DNA of 64,000 bases from Nonomuraea rubra (GCF_014207985.1 NZ_JACHMI010000001.1:9903001-9967000); one strand, 5' to 3'. Numbered from the stretch's first letter, positions 1-10,231 are shown. Notes: generated by a model not told the origin, from the letters alone. Numbers and translations are program-made.

Positions 1-419
1 ACGGCGGCCACGATGTACGCGGCTCCGAACAGGCCGAGGTAACGCCCCCGCTCCCGCGGGCTCACGATCTCCCCGATGATCGCCTGGGCGCCGATCATGA
101 GCCCGCCGCCGCCCAAGCCCTGGATCGCGCGGAAGGCGATGAACTGCGGCATCGACGTGGCCAGCCCGCACAGCACGGCTCCGGTCACGAAGATCACGAT
201 GGCGGCCTGCATGATGGGCTTGCGGCCGTACCGGTCGCCGAGCTTGCCGTAGACGGGCATGGCGACGGTGGCGGCGACGAGGTAGGCGGTGACGACGGCG
301 GGCATGCGGTCGAGCCCGCCCAGCGCGCCGGCGACGGCGGGCAGCGCGGGCGCCATGACCGTCTGGTCCAGCGCGCCGAGCAGCATCGCCAGCATCAGCC
401 CGGCCAGCACGAGACCCAC
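1..419 (-). CDS. MFS drug-efflux transporter, DHA2 (EmrB/QacA) type, N-terminal part
   Basis: This is the first 139 codons of a major-facilitator exporter that continues beyond the left edge. The visible protein opens with a hydrophobic helix, then LGALDQTVMAPALPAV, matching the conserved LDxTIVNxALP region in helix 1 of 14-helix drug:H+ antiporters. GKLGDRYGRKP is the MFS loop 2-3 motif A, and FRAIQGLGGGGLM follows in helix 4. The GTG start at 419 is chosen because AAGGAGGT lies 5-8 nt upstream. A promoter and palindromic operator sit just upstream, so it is probably under a local TetR-type repressor that is not in this window. The family is clear; the substrate cannot be told. Confidence 0.88.
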   Translation of the reverse strand, partial: MGLVLAGLMLAMLLGALDQTVMAPALPAVAGALGGLDRMPAVVTAYLVAATVAMPVYGKLGDRYGRKPIMQAAIVIFVTGAVLCGLATSMPQFIAFRAIQGLGGGGLMIGAQAIIGEIVSPRERGRYLGLFGAAYIVAA

Positions 420-433
420 GGCCCACCACCTCC

Positions 434-497
434 TTAGTAAACGGCACGTTCTCTAAGCAGCATAGAATTCAGCCCAGAGAAACGCAACGTTCACTAA
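434..497 (-). promoter_or_regulatory. Promoter with palindromic operator for the MFS exporter
   Basis: On the minus strand TTGCGT (482-487) and TATGCT (459-464) are separated by exactly 17 nt. A 10+3+10 inverted repeat TTAGTAAACG / CGTTCTCTAA (434-456, 8 of 10 positions paired) lies just downstream of the -10. A further half-site CGTTCACTAA (488-497) lies just upstream of the -35, with a poor partner on its left. The two copies bracket the promoter, as expected for a dimeric TetR-like repressor. Binding is inferred. Confidence 0.6.
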
Positions 498-503
498 GAC
501 GCG

Positions 504-540
504 AAAAAAGGGGCACGGCGAGAACACTCGCCGTACCCCT
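504..540 (-). terminator. Intrinsic terminator of leuA, distal copy
   Basis: A 13-bp stem (510-522 with 527-539, one mismatch) with a 4-nt loop is followed on the minus strand by six T residues (504-509). It stands downstream of leuA and before the MFS promoter. Confidence 0.8.
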
Positions 541-548
541 GTCAGAAC

Positions 549-578
549 CGGGCACGGCGAGAACGCTCGCCGTGCCCG
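549..578 (-). terminator. Second, near-identical hairpin downstream of leuA
   Basis: A perfect 13-bp stem (549-561 with 566-578) with loop AACG. Its sequence is almost the same as the hairpin at 510-539, so the two look like a tandem duplication. This copy has no T-tract and is the first one met by polymerase leaving leuA. Confidence 0.65.
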
Positions 579-594
579 TGTCGGAAACGCCGCG

Positions 595-2479
<1,885 letters not shown>

Positions 2480-2483
2480 ACCG

Positions 2484-3221
2484 TCAATCGGCCACCAGCA
2501 CGCTCAAGCAGGTCACACAACCTTCAAGCTTCTCGTATTCCGAGATATCTACCTTCGTCACGAAATATCCGCGTTTTTCGAGCATGACGGCGGTCTGCGG
2601 GGCCGACGCGGCCAGCAGCACGCGGTCCTCGCCCAGCACCACCACGTGCGCGCCCGCCTCCTCCTCCGGCACCAGCATTCCGGGCAGGTCCACACAGGCG
2701 GGATCCCCGATGAGCGTCCCGTCGGGCAGCGCGGTCACCGCCGACTTCAGGTGCAGCACGCCGCGCAGCTCCACGGGCACCACCCGGCGCTCGGGCAGCA
2801 GGGCCGCCAGCTGCGCGATGCCCTCGTCGCTGGACCTGGCGGACCTGCCCACGTACACGGTGGATCCGGCCTGCAGCACGTCGCCGCCGTCGAGCGTGCC
2901 GGGTGGCACGATCCTCACCGACTTCAGGCCCAGCTCCTGTACGGCGCGCGCCACCGGCTCCACCTCCGGCCGCCTCTCCGGCGCTCCCGGCCTGGTCAGC
3001 ACCGCCAGCCGGCCCGACACCACCACGGTGTCCTCCACGAACGGCGCGTCGGGCAGGTCGTCGGCGCGCGGCACGTACACCGGCCGCCAGCCCGCCCGGG
3101 CCAGCGCCGCGGCGTAGGCGTCGTGCTGGGCGGCGGCCCGTTCGTGATCCACCGGCTGCCGCTCGATGTGCGTGACGATGCCCTCGGAGATCCTCGGACC
3201 GGGCTTCCTTACCAGCGCCAT
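2484..3221 (-). CDS. ddaH: Dimethylargininase (DDAH) family amidinotransferase-fold hydrolase
   Basis: The 245-aa protein matches N(omega),N(omega)-dimethylarginine dimethylaminohydrolase, which releases citrulline from methylated arginines. Family marks are all present: RKPGPRISEGIVTHIER at the N-terminus, FVEDTVVV, LDGGDVL, the catalytic-His segment LHLKSAVT, and the catalytic-Cys segment EGCVTCLSVL at the C-terminus. An ATG three codons earlier (3230) is possible. The second ATG is preferred because GGGTGG stands just before it and the first has no ribosome-binding site. It is transcribed toward leuA, with under 70 nt between its stop and the leuA leader peptide. An arginine deiminase role is less likely given the length and motifs. 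Confidence 0.9.
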   Translation of the reverse strand: MALVRKPGPRISEGIVTHIERQPVDHERAAAQHDAYAAALARAGWRPVYVPRADDLPDAPFVEDTVVVSGRLAVLTRPGAPERRPEVEPVARAVQELGLKSVRIVPPGTLDGGDVLQAGSTVYVGRSARSSDEGIAQLAALLPERRVVPVELRGVLHLKSAVTALPDGTLIGDPACVDLPGMLVPEEEAGAHVVVLGEDRVLLAASAPQTAVMLEKRGYFVTKVDISEYEKLEGCVTCLSVLVAD

Positions 3222-3268
3222 ACCACCCATAGGGCGTGTTCTATCACGCGGTGATTAGAGTCTTGGGC

Positions 3269-3514
3269 ATGCGGGACGACGAGATTCTCACCAGGATCAG
3301 CGCTCTGGTCACCGAGGAACACGAGCTGCGCGACAGGCTGTCCGCCGGCCAGGTGACCTCCGACCAGGAGCACGCACGCATCAAGGAGCTGGAGACGGCC
3401 CTCGACCAGTGCTGGGACCTGCTCAGGCAACGCCGGGCCAGGCGCAGCGCCGGCGACGACCCCGACGGCGCCGCCGCCCGCCCGGCGGGCGAGGTGGAGA
3501 ACTACCGCCAGTAG
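3269..3514 (+). CDS. DUF2630 family small helical protein
   Basis: This 81-aa protein has two predicted charged helices and the hallmark segments EEHELRDRL, EEHARIKELE-like and LDQCWDLLRQRRARR of the actinobacterial DUF2630 family, whose function is unknown. TAGAGT lies 7 nt before the ATG at 3269, so the transcript may be leaderless. An in-frame ATG 11 codons earlier (3236) is not supported by the family alignment. It is divergent from ddaH and 44 nt upstream of the GNAT gene. Confidence 0.88.
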   Translation: MRDDEILTRISALVTEEHELRDRLSAGQVTSDQEHARIKELETALDQCWDLLRQRRARRSAGDDPDGAAARPAGEVENYRQ

Positions 3515-3558
3515 AAAACCATTCGCCCCGGCCGGTGGGGGTGCGCTTGGCTGGGGGC

Positions 3559-4551
3559 ATGCGGATCCAGCCCATCGCGATTCCCGACCGGCCGGGCGAG
3601 CCCGCCGACGCCACCCTGGTCGCGGGCCTGCACGCCGCGTACGCGGCCGGCTACCACGAGGACGCGGGCCCCGTGATCCCGCTCTCCCGGTTCCGCCATG
3701 ACTTCTGCACGCACTCGTTCGGCGGGCGGGTGGAGCCGTGGGCGCTGATCGAGGACAACCGGGTCATCGGTGGCTACGCGCTCGGGTTCCCCCAGCTCGA
3801 CAACCGGCACATGGGGTGGATCTTCCCCCTGGTCGTGCACCCCGCGCACCGCGGGCGCGGCCTCGGCTCCGCGCTCTTCGAGCACGCCCTCGGCCGCATG
3901 CGGGCGCACGCCCGTACCCTCCTGCTCACCGAAACCCTTGCCACCGGCACGGGCGCCCGCTTCGCCCGCAAGCACGGCATGAGCGTGGCGCTGCCGGAGG
4001 CGCGCCGCACGCTGGACCTGCGCAAGGCCGACTGGCCCGCTCTGGAGCGGATGGTCCCCCAGGTCGAGGGCTACAGCCTGGAGCGCTGGATCGGCCCGAC
4101 CGCCCCCGAGCTGTTGCCCGACCTCGCCACTCTCATGAGCGGCATGAACGACGCCCCGCGCGACAGCGGCGTCGAGGACCAGAACTACAGCCTCGAACGC
4201 CTGCGCTACCGCGAGGAGAACATGCCGGACATCGGCCAGACCTGTTACACCACGATCGCCCGCCGCCACTCCGACGGCGCTCCAGCCGCGTTCACCCGCG
4301 TCTACCTCGACACCGACCGCTCCGACGGCTGGGCTCACCAGAGCGACACCGCGGTCCTGCGCCCCCACCGCGGCCACCGGCTCGGCCTGCTGGTCAAGCT
4401 CGCCAACCTGCTCTGGCTGCGCGAGCGCGAGCCGCACCTCGAACGGATCATCACCTGGAACGCCACCAGCAACAGCCACATGCTCGCCATCAACGAGGCC
4501 ATGGGCTTCGAGCTCTTCGACGAGTGGAGCGAGTGGCGCCTGACCCTGTAG
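3559..4551 (+). CDS. GNAT family N-acetyltransferase with two tandem GNAT domains
   Basis: The 330-aa protein contains two GNAT folds. The first (about residues 30-150) has the acetyl-CoA loop VHPAHRGRGLGSALF; the second (about 170-330) has VLRPHRGHRLGLLVK followed by WNATSNSHMLAINEAMGF, the typical end of a GNAT fold. The tandem layout resembles mycothiol synthase (MshD), but that role is not asserted; actinobacteria have many two-domain GNATs of unknown substrate. ATG 3559 follows CTGGGGGC. The open frame extends upstream only through Arg-rich sequence that overlaps the DUF2630 gene in another frame. Confidence 0.88.
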   Translation: MRIQPIAIPDRPGEPADATLVAGLHAAYAAGYHEDAGPVIPLSRFRHDFCTHSFGGRVEPWALIEDNRVIGGYALGFPQLDNRHMGWIFPLVVHPAHRGRGLGSALFEHALGRMRAHARTLLLTETLATGTGARFARKHGMSVALPEARRTLDLRKADWPALERMVPQVEGYSLERWIGPTAPELLPDLATLMSGMNDAPRDSGVEDQNYSLERLRYREENMPDIGQTCYTTIARRHSDGAPAAFTRVYLDTDRSDGWAHQSDTAVLRPHRGHRLGLLVKLANLLWLREREPHLERIITWNATSNSHMLAINEAMGFELFDEWSEWRLTL

Positions 4552-4585
4552 AGCCCATGGATCATCCGGGCTAACCTGAGCCTCT

Positions 4586-6706
4586 ATGACCTTGGAGGTG
4601 CTGAGGGACGGCGACCCGGCGCGGGTGGGGCCGTACACCCTCCTCGGCCGGCTGGGCGAGGGCGGCATGGGCGTCGTCTACCTCGCCCGCGACCCGTCCG
4701 GCACGCGGGTGGCCGTCAAGCTGCTGCACGCCAGGATGGACGCGCACCCCGACTTCAGGCGGCGCTTCGCCCGCGAGGTCGCCGCCGCCCAGCGCGTCGC
4801 CCGCTTCTGCACCGCGCCCGTCCTCGACGCCGACGTGCAGGGACGGCTCGCGTACCTGGTGACGGAGTACGTCGAGGGCCCCAGCCTCAAGGAGGCCGTC
4901 GACACCTCCGGCCCGCTGCGCGGCTCCGCCCTCGACGGCCTGGCCGCCTCGATGGCCATGGCCCTGCGAGCCATCCACGGGGCCGGGGTGGTCCATCGCG
5001 ACCTGAAGCCGTCCAACGTGCTGCTCTCCCAGGTGGGGCCCAAGGTCATCGACTTCGGCGTCGCCTGGCTCGCCGACGCCGAGGCGAGCAGCGCGGTGCT
5101 GGGGACACCGGCGTACATGTCGCCCGAGCAGGTGTCGGGCGATCCGGCCGGGCCGGCCTCCGACATCTTCTCCTGGGGCTGCACGGTCGCCTTCGCCGCC
5201 TGCGGCACCCCGCCGTTCGGCTCGGGCTCCATCCCGACCCTCCTCCTCCGCATCGCCAACGACCCCCCGGCCCTGAACGGCCTCCCACCCCTGCTCCACG
5301 ACCTGGTCCAGGCCGCCCTCTCCAAGAACCCGGAAGACCGCCCCACCGCCCAGGCCCTCATGGACCACCTCAGCACCGGGGGTTCCGGGAGTATGGAGGT
5401 GCCGGGCTCAGGCGGCGCGAATCTAGGCGTGGCACCCGCAGGCGACGCGAGCGCGAGCAGCACGGACGCGGGCACGGGTGCACACGTGAGCACGGAGGCA
5501 GGTTCAGGCACAGACGCGGGCGCGGGCGGCAAGGCACGGATGGCGGCAGGGCCCGGCCGGCGCAGGCTGCTGGCCACGGCAGCCGCCCTGCTGGTCGCGG
5601 TGGGCGGGATCTCGGCGGCCTTGGCCATGCGCGAGCCCCCGGCGACCTCCGGCAGACCACCATCCACCGCCACCCCGCCGACCACCTCCCAGAACCCGCT
5701 CAGATCAACACAACCCATCACCTTCTACGCCCCAGAAGAGCCAGGCGCCGCCCGCCAGGCAGCCCTGTGGAAGGACGACCGCCCCGCGGACGCCGAGCTC
5801 ATGCGCAAGCTGGCCCGGATCCCGCACGCCATCCGCCTCAACCAGCCCGAGGTCAGGTCGAAGGTGGACGCGACGGTCACCGCGGCGGAGCAGGCAGGCG
5901 GCGTCCCGGTGTTCCTCGTCAGCTACCTCCCGGGCAACGAGTGCCGGCAGGCGAGCGCCGCGGCCATGCCCGCCTACGGGGAGTGGCTCGCCGGCATCGC
6001 CCGCCAGATCGGCACCTCCAGGGCGGTGGTCATCCTGGAGCCGGGCAGCCTGGTCAGGGTCCCGGGCACGGAACAGTGCCCCACCCAGCAGGGCTCGCCG
6101 GAGCAGCGCTACCGGGACCTGCGCCAGGCCGTACAGACCCTCAAGGCGAACCCAGGCACGGCCGTCTACCTGGACGGCAGCCAGGACTTCTGGCCCGGCA
6201 CCGAGACCATGGCCGAGCGCCTGATCGGGGCGGGCATCGACAAGGCGGACGGGTTCTTCGTCAACACGGCCGGCTACCAGAGCACCGGCAAGAGCGTCGA
6301 GTACGGCAAGGCCCTGTCCGCCTGCATCAGCGTACGGCTGAGGTCGGGCGGGACGGCCTGCCCGCGCGACGCCGACGTGGACCCGGCGACCATGCCGCAC
6401 TTCGTGGTCGACACCAGCAGGAACGGCCAGGGCTCCTGGACCCCGGACAAGCACTACGAGGACCCGCAGACCTGGTGCAACCCGCCGGGCAGGGGCGTCG
6501 GCGACCGTCCCACGACCGAGACGGGCGAGGAGCTGGTGGACGCGTACCTGTGGATCGCCCGCGCGGGCACCTCCAGCGGCCGGTGCAGGCGGGGCACGGA
6601 CGGGGAGCGGGATCCCGAGCGCGGCGTGGTGTCCCCGCCGAGCGGCGAGTGGTGGGCGGACCTGGCGCTGGAACGGGCGAAGAACGCCAACCCGCCCTTG
6701 ACCTGA
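4586..6706 (+). CDS. Membrane Ser/Thr protein kinase with a degenerate GH6 (cellulase-like) extracellular domain
   Basis: A Hanks-type kinase occupies residues 16-262: GEGGMG (24-29), Lys45 in VAVK, HRDLKPSN (137-144), DFG (156-158), GTPAYMSPEQ. A Ser/Gly/Ala linker and one membrane helix (about 327-346) follow, then a roughly 330-residue outer domain. That domain carries the glycoside hydrolase family 6 framework: FLVSYLPGNEC, VVILEPGSL, FFVNTAGYQST, VVDTSRNGQG, WCNPPGRGVG, DAYLWI. The three acidic positions of active GH6 enzymes are replaced: RDC is NEC (Glu452), EPD is EPG (Gly487), and GESDG is GTSSG (Ser664). It is probably a sensor that binds sugar polymer or cell-wall glycan without cleaving it. 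TAACCT lies 8 nt before the ATG. Confidence 0.93.
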   Translation: MTLEVLRDGDPARVGPYTLLGRLGEGGMGVVYLARDPSGTRVAVKLLHARMDAHPDFRRRFAREVAAAQRVARFCTAPVLDADVQGRLAYLVTEYVEGPSLKEAVDTSGPLRGSALDGLAASMAMALRAIHGAGVVHRDLKPSNVLLSQVGPKVIDFGVAWLADAEASSAVLGTPAYMSPEQVSGDPAGPASDIFSWGCTVAFAACGTPPFGSGSIPTLLLRIANDPPALNGLPPLLHDLVQAALSKNPEDRPTAQALMDHLSTGGSGSMEVPGSGGANLGVAPAGDASASSTDAGTGAHVSTEAGSGTDAGAGGKARMAAGPGRRRLLATAAALLVAVGGISAALAMREPPATSGRPPSTATPPTTSQNPLRSTQPITFYAPEEPGAARQAALWKDDRPADAELMRKLARIPHAIRLNQPEVRSKVDATVTAAEQAGGVPVFLVSYLPGNECRQASAAAMPAYGEWLAGIARQIGTSRAVVILEPGSLVRVPGTEQCPTQQGSPEQRYRDLRQAVQTLKANPGTAVYLDGSQDFWPGTETMAERLIGAGIDKADGFFVNTAGYQSTGKSVEYGKALSACISVRLRSGGTACPRDADVDPATMPHFVVDTSRNGQGSWTPDKHYEDPQTWCNPPGRGVGDRPTTETGEELVDAYLWIARAGTSSGRCRRGTDGERDPERGVVSPPSGEWWADLALERAKNANPPLT

Positions 6707-6760
6707 CCCCACCCTGCCACCGCACCGCCGCACGACCCGCACCACCGCGCCGCGCCGCCG

Positions 6761-6791
6761 GCAACAGCCGCCACTCCCACCCCGCTGTTGC
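6761..6791 (+). terminator. Hairpin downstream of the kinase gene
   Basis: GCAACAGC (6761-6768) and GCTGTTGC (6784-6791) form a perfect 8-bp stem with a 15-nt loop, 55 nt after the kinase stop codon. There is no T-tract, so termination is possible but not assured. Confidence 0.4.
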
Positions 6792-6797
6792 GACGGC

Positions 6798-6836
6798 GTT
6801 AATGCCGCGTAAGAAGTCATGTTAAGCGGACGTTAG
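6798..6836 (+). promoter_or_regulatory. Four direct repeats with 11-bp spacing, likely response-regulator site
   Basis: GTTAA (6798), GTAAG (6809), GTTAA (6821) and GTTAG (6832) recur at steps of 11, 12 and 11 bp, about 80 nt upstream of the MHS transporter. Direct repeats at 11-bp steps are the usual binding pattern of OmpR/PhoB-family regulators. One of these is encoded just downstream at 8241, so it is the obvious candidate to bind here. Confidence 0.5.
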
Positions 6837-6917
6837 ATCTCCCCCCTGCTCCCTTGCCCGGACAATCTTCCACCACGAGGCTCTGACCAGCAGGTACTCC
6901 CCCCAGGAGGTTGTCAC

Positions 6918-8231
6918 GTGAGCAAGGCACGCGTGCCGTGGAAGGCCGTCATCGGCGGCTCCATCGGCAACATGGTCGAGTGGTACGACTGGTTCGTCTA
7001 CAGCAGCTTCGCCATCTACTTCGCCGCCTCCTTCTTCCCGGAGGGCAACGACACGGCGAAGCTGCTCAACACCGCGGCCATCTTCGCCGTCGGCTTCTTC
7101 ATGCGCCCGCTCGGCGGCTGGCTGCTCGGCCGCTACGCCGACAGGCGAGGCCGCAAGGCGGCGCTGACGCTCACGGTCACCCTCATGTCCGCCAGCGCCC
7201 TGCTGATCGCCATCGCCCCGACGTACGAGGCGGTCGGCTACTTCGGCGCGCTGGTCCTGGTGGTGGCCCGCCTGCTGCAGGGCCTGTCGGTGGGCGGCGA
7301 GTACGCGGCCAGCGCCACGTACCTGACGGAGGCCACCCCGCGCGGCCGCCGCGGTTTCGCCTCCAGCTTCCAGTACGTCTCCATGACCGCCGGCCAGCTC
7401 GTCGGCCTGGGCCTGCAGATCATCCTGCAGAACACCATGTCCAAGGAGGCCCTGAGCTCGTACGGCTGGCGCATCCCGTTCGTGGTCGGCGCCCTGGCCG
7501 CCGCGGTCGTGTTCTACCTGCGCCGCAACCTCCTGGAGACGGAGGCGTACGACGAGGAGGAGCGCGATCACTCGAAGGGCCGCGGCACGATCAGGGCGCT
7601 GCTGGGCCACAAGAAGGAGGCGCTGCTGGTCATCGCGCTGACGATGGGCGGCACGGTCGCGTACTACACCTACACGACGTACCTCACCAAGTACCTGTCG
7701 AACACCGCGGGCCTGCCCAAGGAGACGGCCACGCTGGTGAGTTTCTGCGCGCTGTTCATCTTCATGTGCCTGCAGCCGCTGGCGGGCGGCCTGTCGGACC
7801 GGATCGGGCGCAGGCCGCTGCTGATCACGTTCGGGATCGGGTCGATGCTGGGCACGGTGCCGCTGATGACGGCGCTGGGCGGGGTGCAGGGCTTCGGCGG
7901 CGGGCTGGTGCTGTCGCTGATCGGCCTGGTGATCGTGACGGGGTACACCTCGATCAACGCGGTGGTGAAGGCAGAGCTGTTCCCGACGAACGTGCGGGCG
8001 CTCGGCGTGGCGCTCCCGTACGCCATCGCGAACGCCCTGTTCGGCGGCACCGCCGAGTACGTGGCGCTGTGGTTCAAGGACAGCGGCATCGAGTCCGGCT
8101 TCTTCTGGTACGTCTCGGGTTGCGCCGCCGTGTCCCTCGTCGTGTACCTCACCATGCGTGAGACCCGGGATGCCGCGCTGTCCCGCACCGAGCTGGCCAC
8201 GCAGGGAGAAACGGTCCCCACGCGCGTCTAA
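6918..8231 (+). CDS. MFS transporter, metabolite:H+ symporter (MHS) family
   Basis: The 437-aa protein has about 12 membrane helices. The N-terminus GGSIGNMVEWYDWFVY is the mark of the MHS group (KgtP, ProP, citrate and dicarboxylate importers). The MFS motif GRYADRRGRKAAL follows helix 2 and its repeat GGLSDRIGRRPLL follows helix 8. GLSVGGEYAASATYLTE in helix 4 is typical of organic-acid importers. The GTG start at 6918 has AGGAGG 7 nt upstream. It lies 9 nt from a two-component system and near a TAXI binding protein, which suggests uptake of a di- or tricarboxylate or similar acid. The substrate is inferred. Confidence 0.92.
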   Translation: MSKARVPWKAVIGGSIGNMVEWYDWFVYSSFAIYFAASFFPEGNDTAKLLNTAAIFAVGFFMRPLGGWLLGRYADRRGRKAALTLTVTLMSASALLIAIAPTYEAVGYFGALVLVVARLLQGLSVGGEYAASATYLTEATPRGRRGFASSFQYVSMTAGQLVGLGLQIILQNTMSKEALSSYGWRIPFVVGALAAAVVFYLRRNLLETEAYDEEERDHSKGRGTIRALLGHKKEALLVIALTMGGTVAYYTYTTYLTKYLSNTAGLPKETATLVSFCALFIFMCLQPLAGGLSDRIGRRPLLITFGIGSMLGTVPLMTALGGVQGFGGGLVLSLIGLVIVTGYTSINAVVKAELFPTNVRALGVALPYAIANALFGGTAEYVALWFKDSGIESGFFWYVSGCAAVSLVVYLTMRETRDAALSRTELATQGETVPTRV

Positions 8232-8240
8232 CCTGGCGTT

Positions 8241-8906
8241 ATGCGAGTTCTGCTGGTCGAGGACGACGATCGGCTGGCCGCCGCCCTCACCAAGGCCCTG
8301 GCCCGGCACGGCCATCAGGTGTTCCGGGCGGGCCTGGCCGTGGACGCCCTCCGCCTGGCGGGGGGCGTCGACTTCGTGCTGCTGGACCTGGGGCTGCCCG
8401 ACATGGACGGGCTGGACGTGCTGCGCCGCCTGCGCCGGGTGTCGGCGGTGCCGCTGATCGTGGTCACCGCGCGTACCGAGGAGCGGGAGGTGCTGCGCGG
8501 CCTGCGGTCCGGCGCCGACGACTACCTGGTCAAGCCGTTCCGCACGGTGGAGCTGATGGCCCGCATGGAGGCGGTGGTGCGGCGCGGCACGCGTCCGCGC
8601 CCGCAGCGCGACGACGTGGTGAACGTCGGCGACGTGCGCATCGACCTGGAGTCGCGGCAGGTCACGGTGGCCGGGGAGCCGGTGACGCTGACGCGGCGGG
8701 AGTTCGACCTGCTGGCGATGCTGGCGCGCGAGCCCGGCGTGGTGCGCGGCAGGGAGGAGATCCTGGACGAGATCTGGGGCGACCCGCTGCTGTCGGCCTC
8801 GCGCTCGCTGGATGTGCACGTGGCGAACCTGCGCTCGAAGACCGGCCGCCCCGGGCTGGTGGAGACGCTGCGCGGGACCGGCTACCGGCTGGGCTCGACA
8901 GCGTGA
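8241..8906 (+). CDS. OmpR/PhoB-family response regulator
   Basis: The 221-aa protein has a receiver domain with LVEDDDR, the phosphoacceptor Asp in LLDLGLPDMDGLDVL, TAR and the Lys of DDYLVKPF. A winged-helix DNA-binding domain follows (VTLTRREFDLLAML, SRSLDVHVANLRSK, ETLRGTGYRL). Its last codons overlap the histidine kinase start (GTGA), so the two are translationally coupled. It starts 9 nt after the transporter gene. The 11-bp direct repeats at 6798-6836 fit its family's binding mode. Confidence 0.95.
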   Translation: MRVLLVEDDDRLAAALTKALARHGHQVFRAGLAVDALRLAGGVDFVLLDLGLPDMDGLDVLRRLRRVSAVPLIVVTARTEEREVLRGLRSGADDYLVKPFRTVELMARMEAVVRRGTRPRPQRDDVVNVGDVRIDLESRQVTVAGEPVTLTRREFDLLAMLAREPGVVRGREEILDEIWGDPLLSASRSLDVHVANLRSKTGRPGLVETLRGTGYRLGSTA

Positions 8907-10231
8907 ACTCGCGGCTCGTGGTCACGTTCACGACGCTGATCGTGTTCCTGGTCGCGGCGCTGGCGGTGCCGCTGGGCCTGGCGTACGCCGCTCACCGTAC
9001 CAACCGCCTGCTGCTGGACCGCCGCGCCGACGCCACCCGCTTCGCGGAGCTGGCGGACCAGGCGGCCCGCGACGACGACCGCACGGGGCTGATCGCCGAG
9101 ATCAACCGCTACGCCGACCTGTACGGCGCCGCCGTCCGCGTACGCGACCGCGACGGCTCCCTGAGGCTGTCCGCCGGCCGGTTCGAGGCCGACGACCGCG
9201 ACGCGCTGCGCCTGGCGCTGTCGGGCCGCACGACCGAGGACCTGCCCACGATCACCCCGTTCGGCCCGGCCACGGTGCTGCTGGCGGAGCCGGCGGGACG
9301 GGACGCGGCGATCTCCGGCGTGGTGCTGCTGCAGGCGCCCGCCGACCAGGCCCGGCGGGACGTGACGCTGGTGTGGGGCTCGCTGGCGCTGGGCGCGCTG
9401 GTCGCGCTGGTGTACGGGATGCTGGCGGCCAGGCGGCTGGCCCACTGGATCCTGCGCCCCGTCACTGAGCTCGACCGCACCACCCGGGCCATCGCGCAGG
9501 GGCGGCTGGACGCGCGGGCGCTTCCCGGGGCCGGCCCGTCGGAGTTGCGGCGGCTGGAGGAGCGGTTCAACACGATGGCGGACGCGGTGGCGGGGGCGAT
9601 GGAGCGGCAGCGGGCGTTCGTGGCCGACGCCTCGCACGAGCTGCGTACCCCGCTCACGGTGCTCGGGTTGCGGCTGGAGAACCTGGAGCCGCACCTGCGT
9701 GAGGAGGGGACGGCCGAGTTCGAGGAGGCGATGGCGGAGCTGGACCGGCTGGCGCTGCTGGTGGAGGACCTGCTGGCGCTGGCGAAGGTGGAGGCGGGCG
9801 CGGGCGTCGCGGCCAAGGAGGCCGACCTGGCGGCGCGGCTGGCGGCCTGGCGAGAGGTGTACGCGGCCAAGGACGTACGCCTGCTGGCCGACCTTCCGGA
9901 GGAGTCGCTCGTTCCGGAGGCCGCGGCCAGGATCGCGGACATCGCCCTCGACAACGCCCAGAAGTTCGTCCCCGCGGGCGGCACGGTCACCGTCACCCTG
10001 GAGGACGGCGTGCTGCGCGTGGCCGACGACGGCCCGGGGCTGAGCGAGGAGGAGCGCGCGGAGGCGCTGGGCCGCTTCTGGCGTTCCGGCGCGCACGCGA
10101 ACGTGCCGGGCAGCGGCCTGGGGCTGGCCATCGCCACCGAGCTGGCCAGGGCGTCCGGGGCCACGCTGCGGCTGCTGCCGGCCGTACCGCACGGCCTGGT
10201 GGTGGAGCTCCGGCTGCCCTGTCAGCCGTAG
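8903..10231 (+). CDS. Membrane sensor histidine kinase
   Basis: The 442-aa protein has an N-terminal membrane helix (about 5-28), a periplasm-side sensor region of about 120 residues, a second helix near 153-172, a HAMP linker, then HisKA with the phospho-His in DASHELRTPLTVL and a HATPase domain (DNAQKF, VADDGPGLSEEE, GSGLGLAIATELA). It is encoded in a 4-nt overlap with the response regulator. Its 3' end overlaps by 10 bp the convergent TAXI lipoprotein gene. TctE-type sensors of carboxylates often work with a secreted binding protein; the neighbourhood suggests the same here. Confidence 0.95.
   Translation: MNSRLVVTFTTLIVFLVAALAVPLGLAYAAHRTNRLLLDRRADATRFAELADQAARDDDRTGLIAEINRYADLYGAAVRVRDRDGSLRLSAGRFEADDRDALRLALSGRTTEDLPTITPFGPATVLLAEPAGRDAAISGVVLLQAPADQARRDVTLVWGSLALGALVALVYGMLAARRLAHWILRPVTELDRTTRAIAQGRLDARALPGAGPSELRRLEERFNTMADAVAGAMERQRAFVADASHELRTPLTVLGLRLENLEPHLREEGTAEFEEAMAELDRLALLVEDLLALAKVEAGAGVAAKEADLAARLAAWREVYAAKDVRLLADLPEESLVPEAAARIADIALDNAQKFVPAGGTVTVTLEDGVLRVADDGPGLSEEERAEALGRFWRSGAHANVPGSGLGLAIATELARASGATLRLLPAVPHGLVVELRLPCQP

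Noticed and set aside
4586..6706. Calling the kinase's outer domain an active cellulase
   Set aside because: All three acidic catalytic positions of GH6 are substituted.
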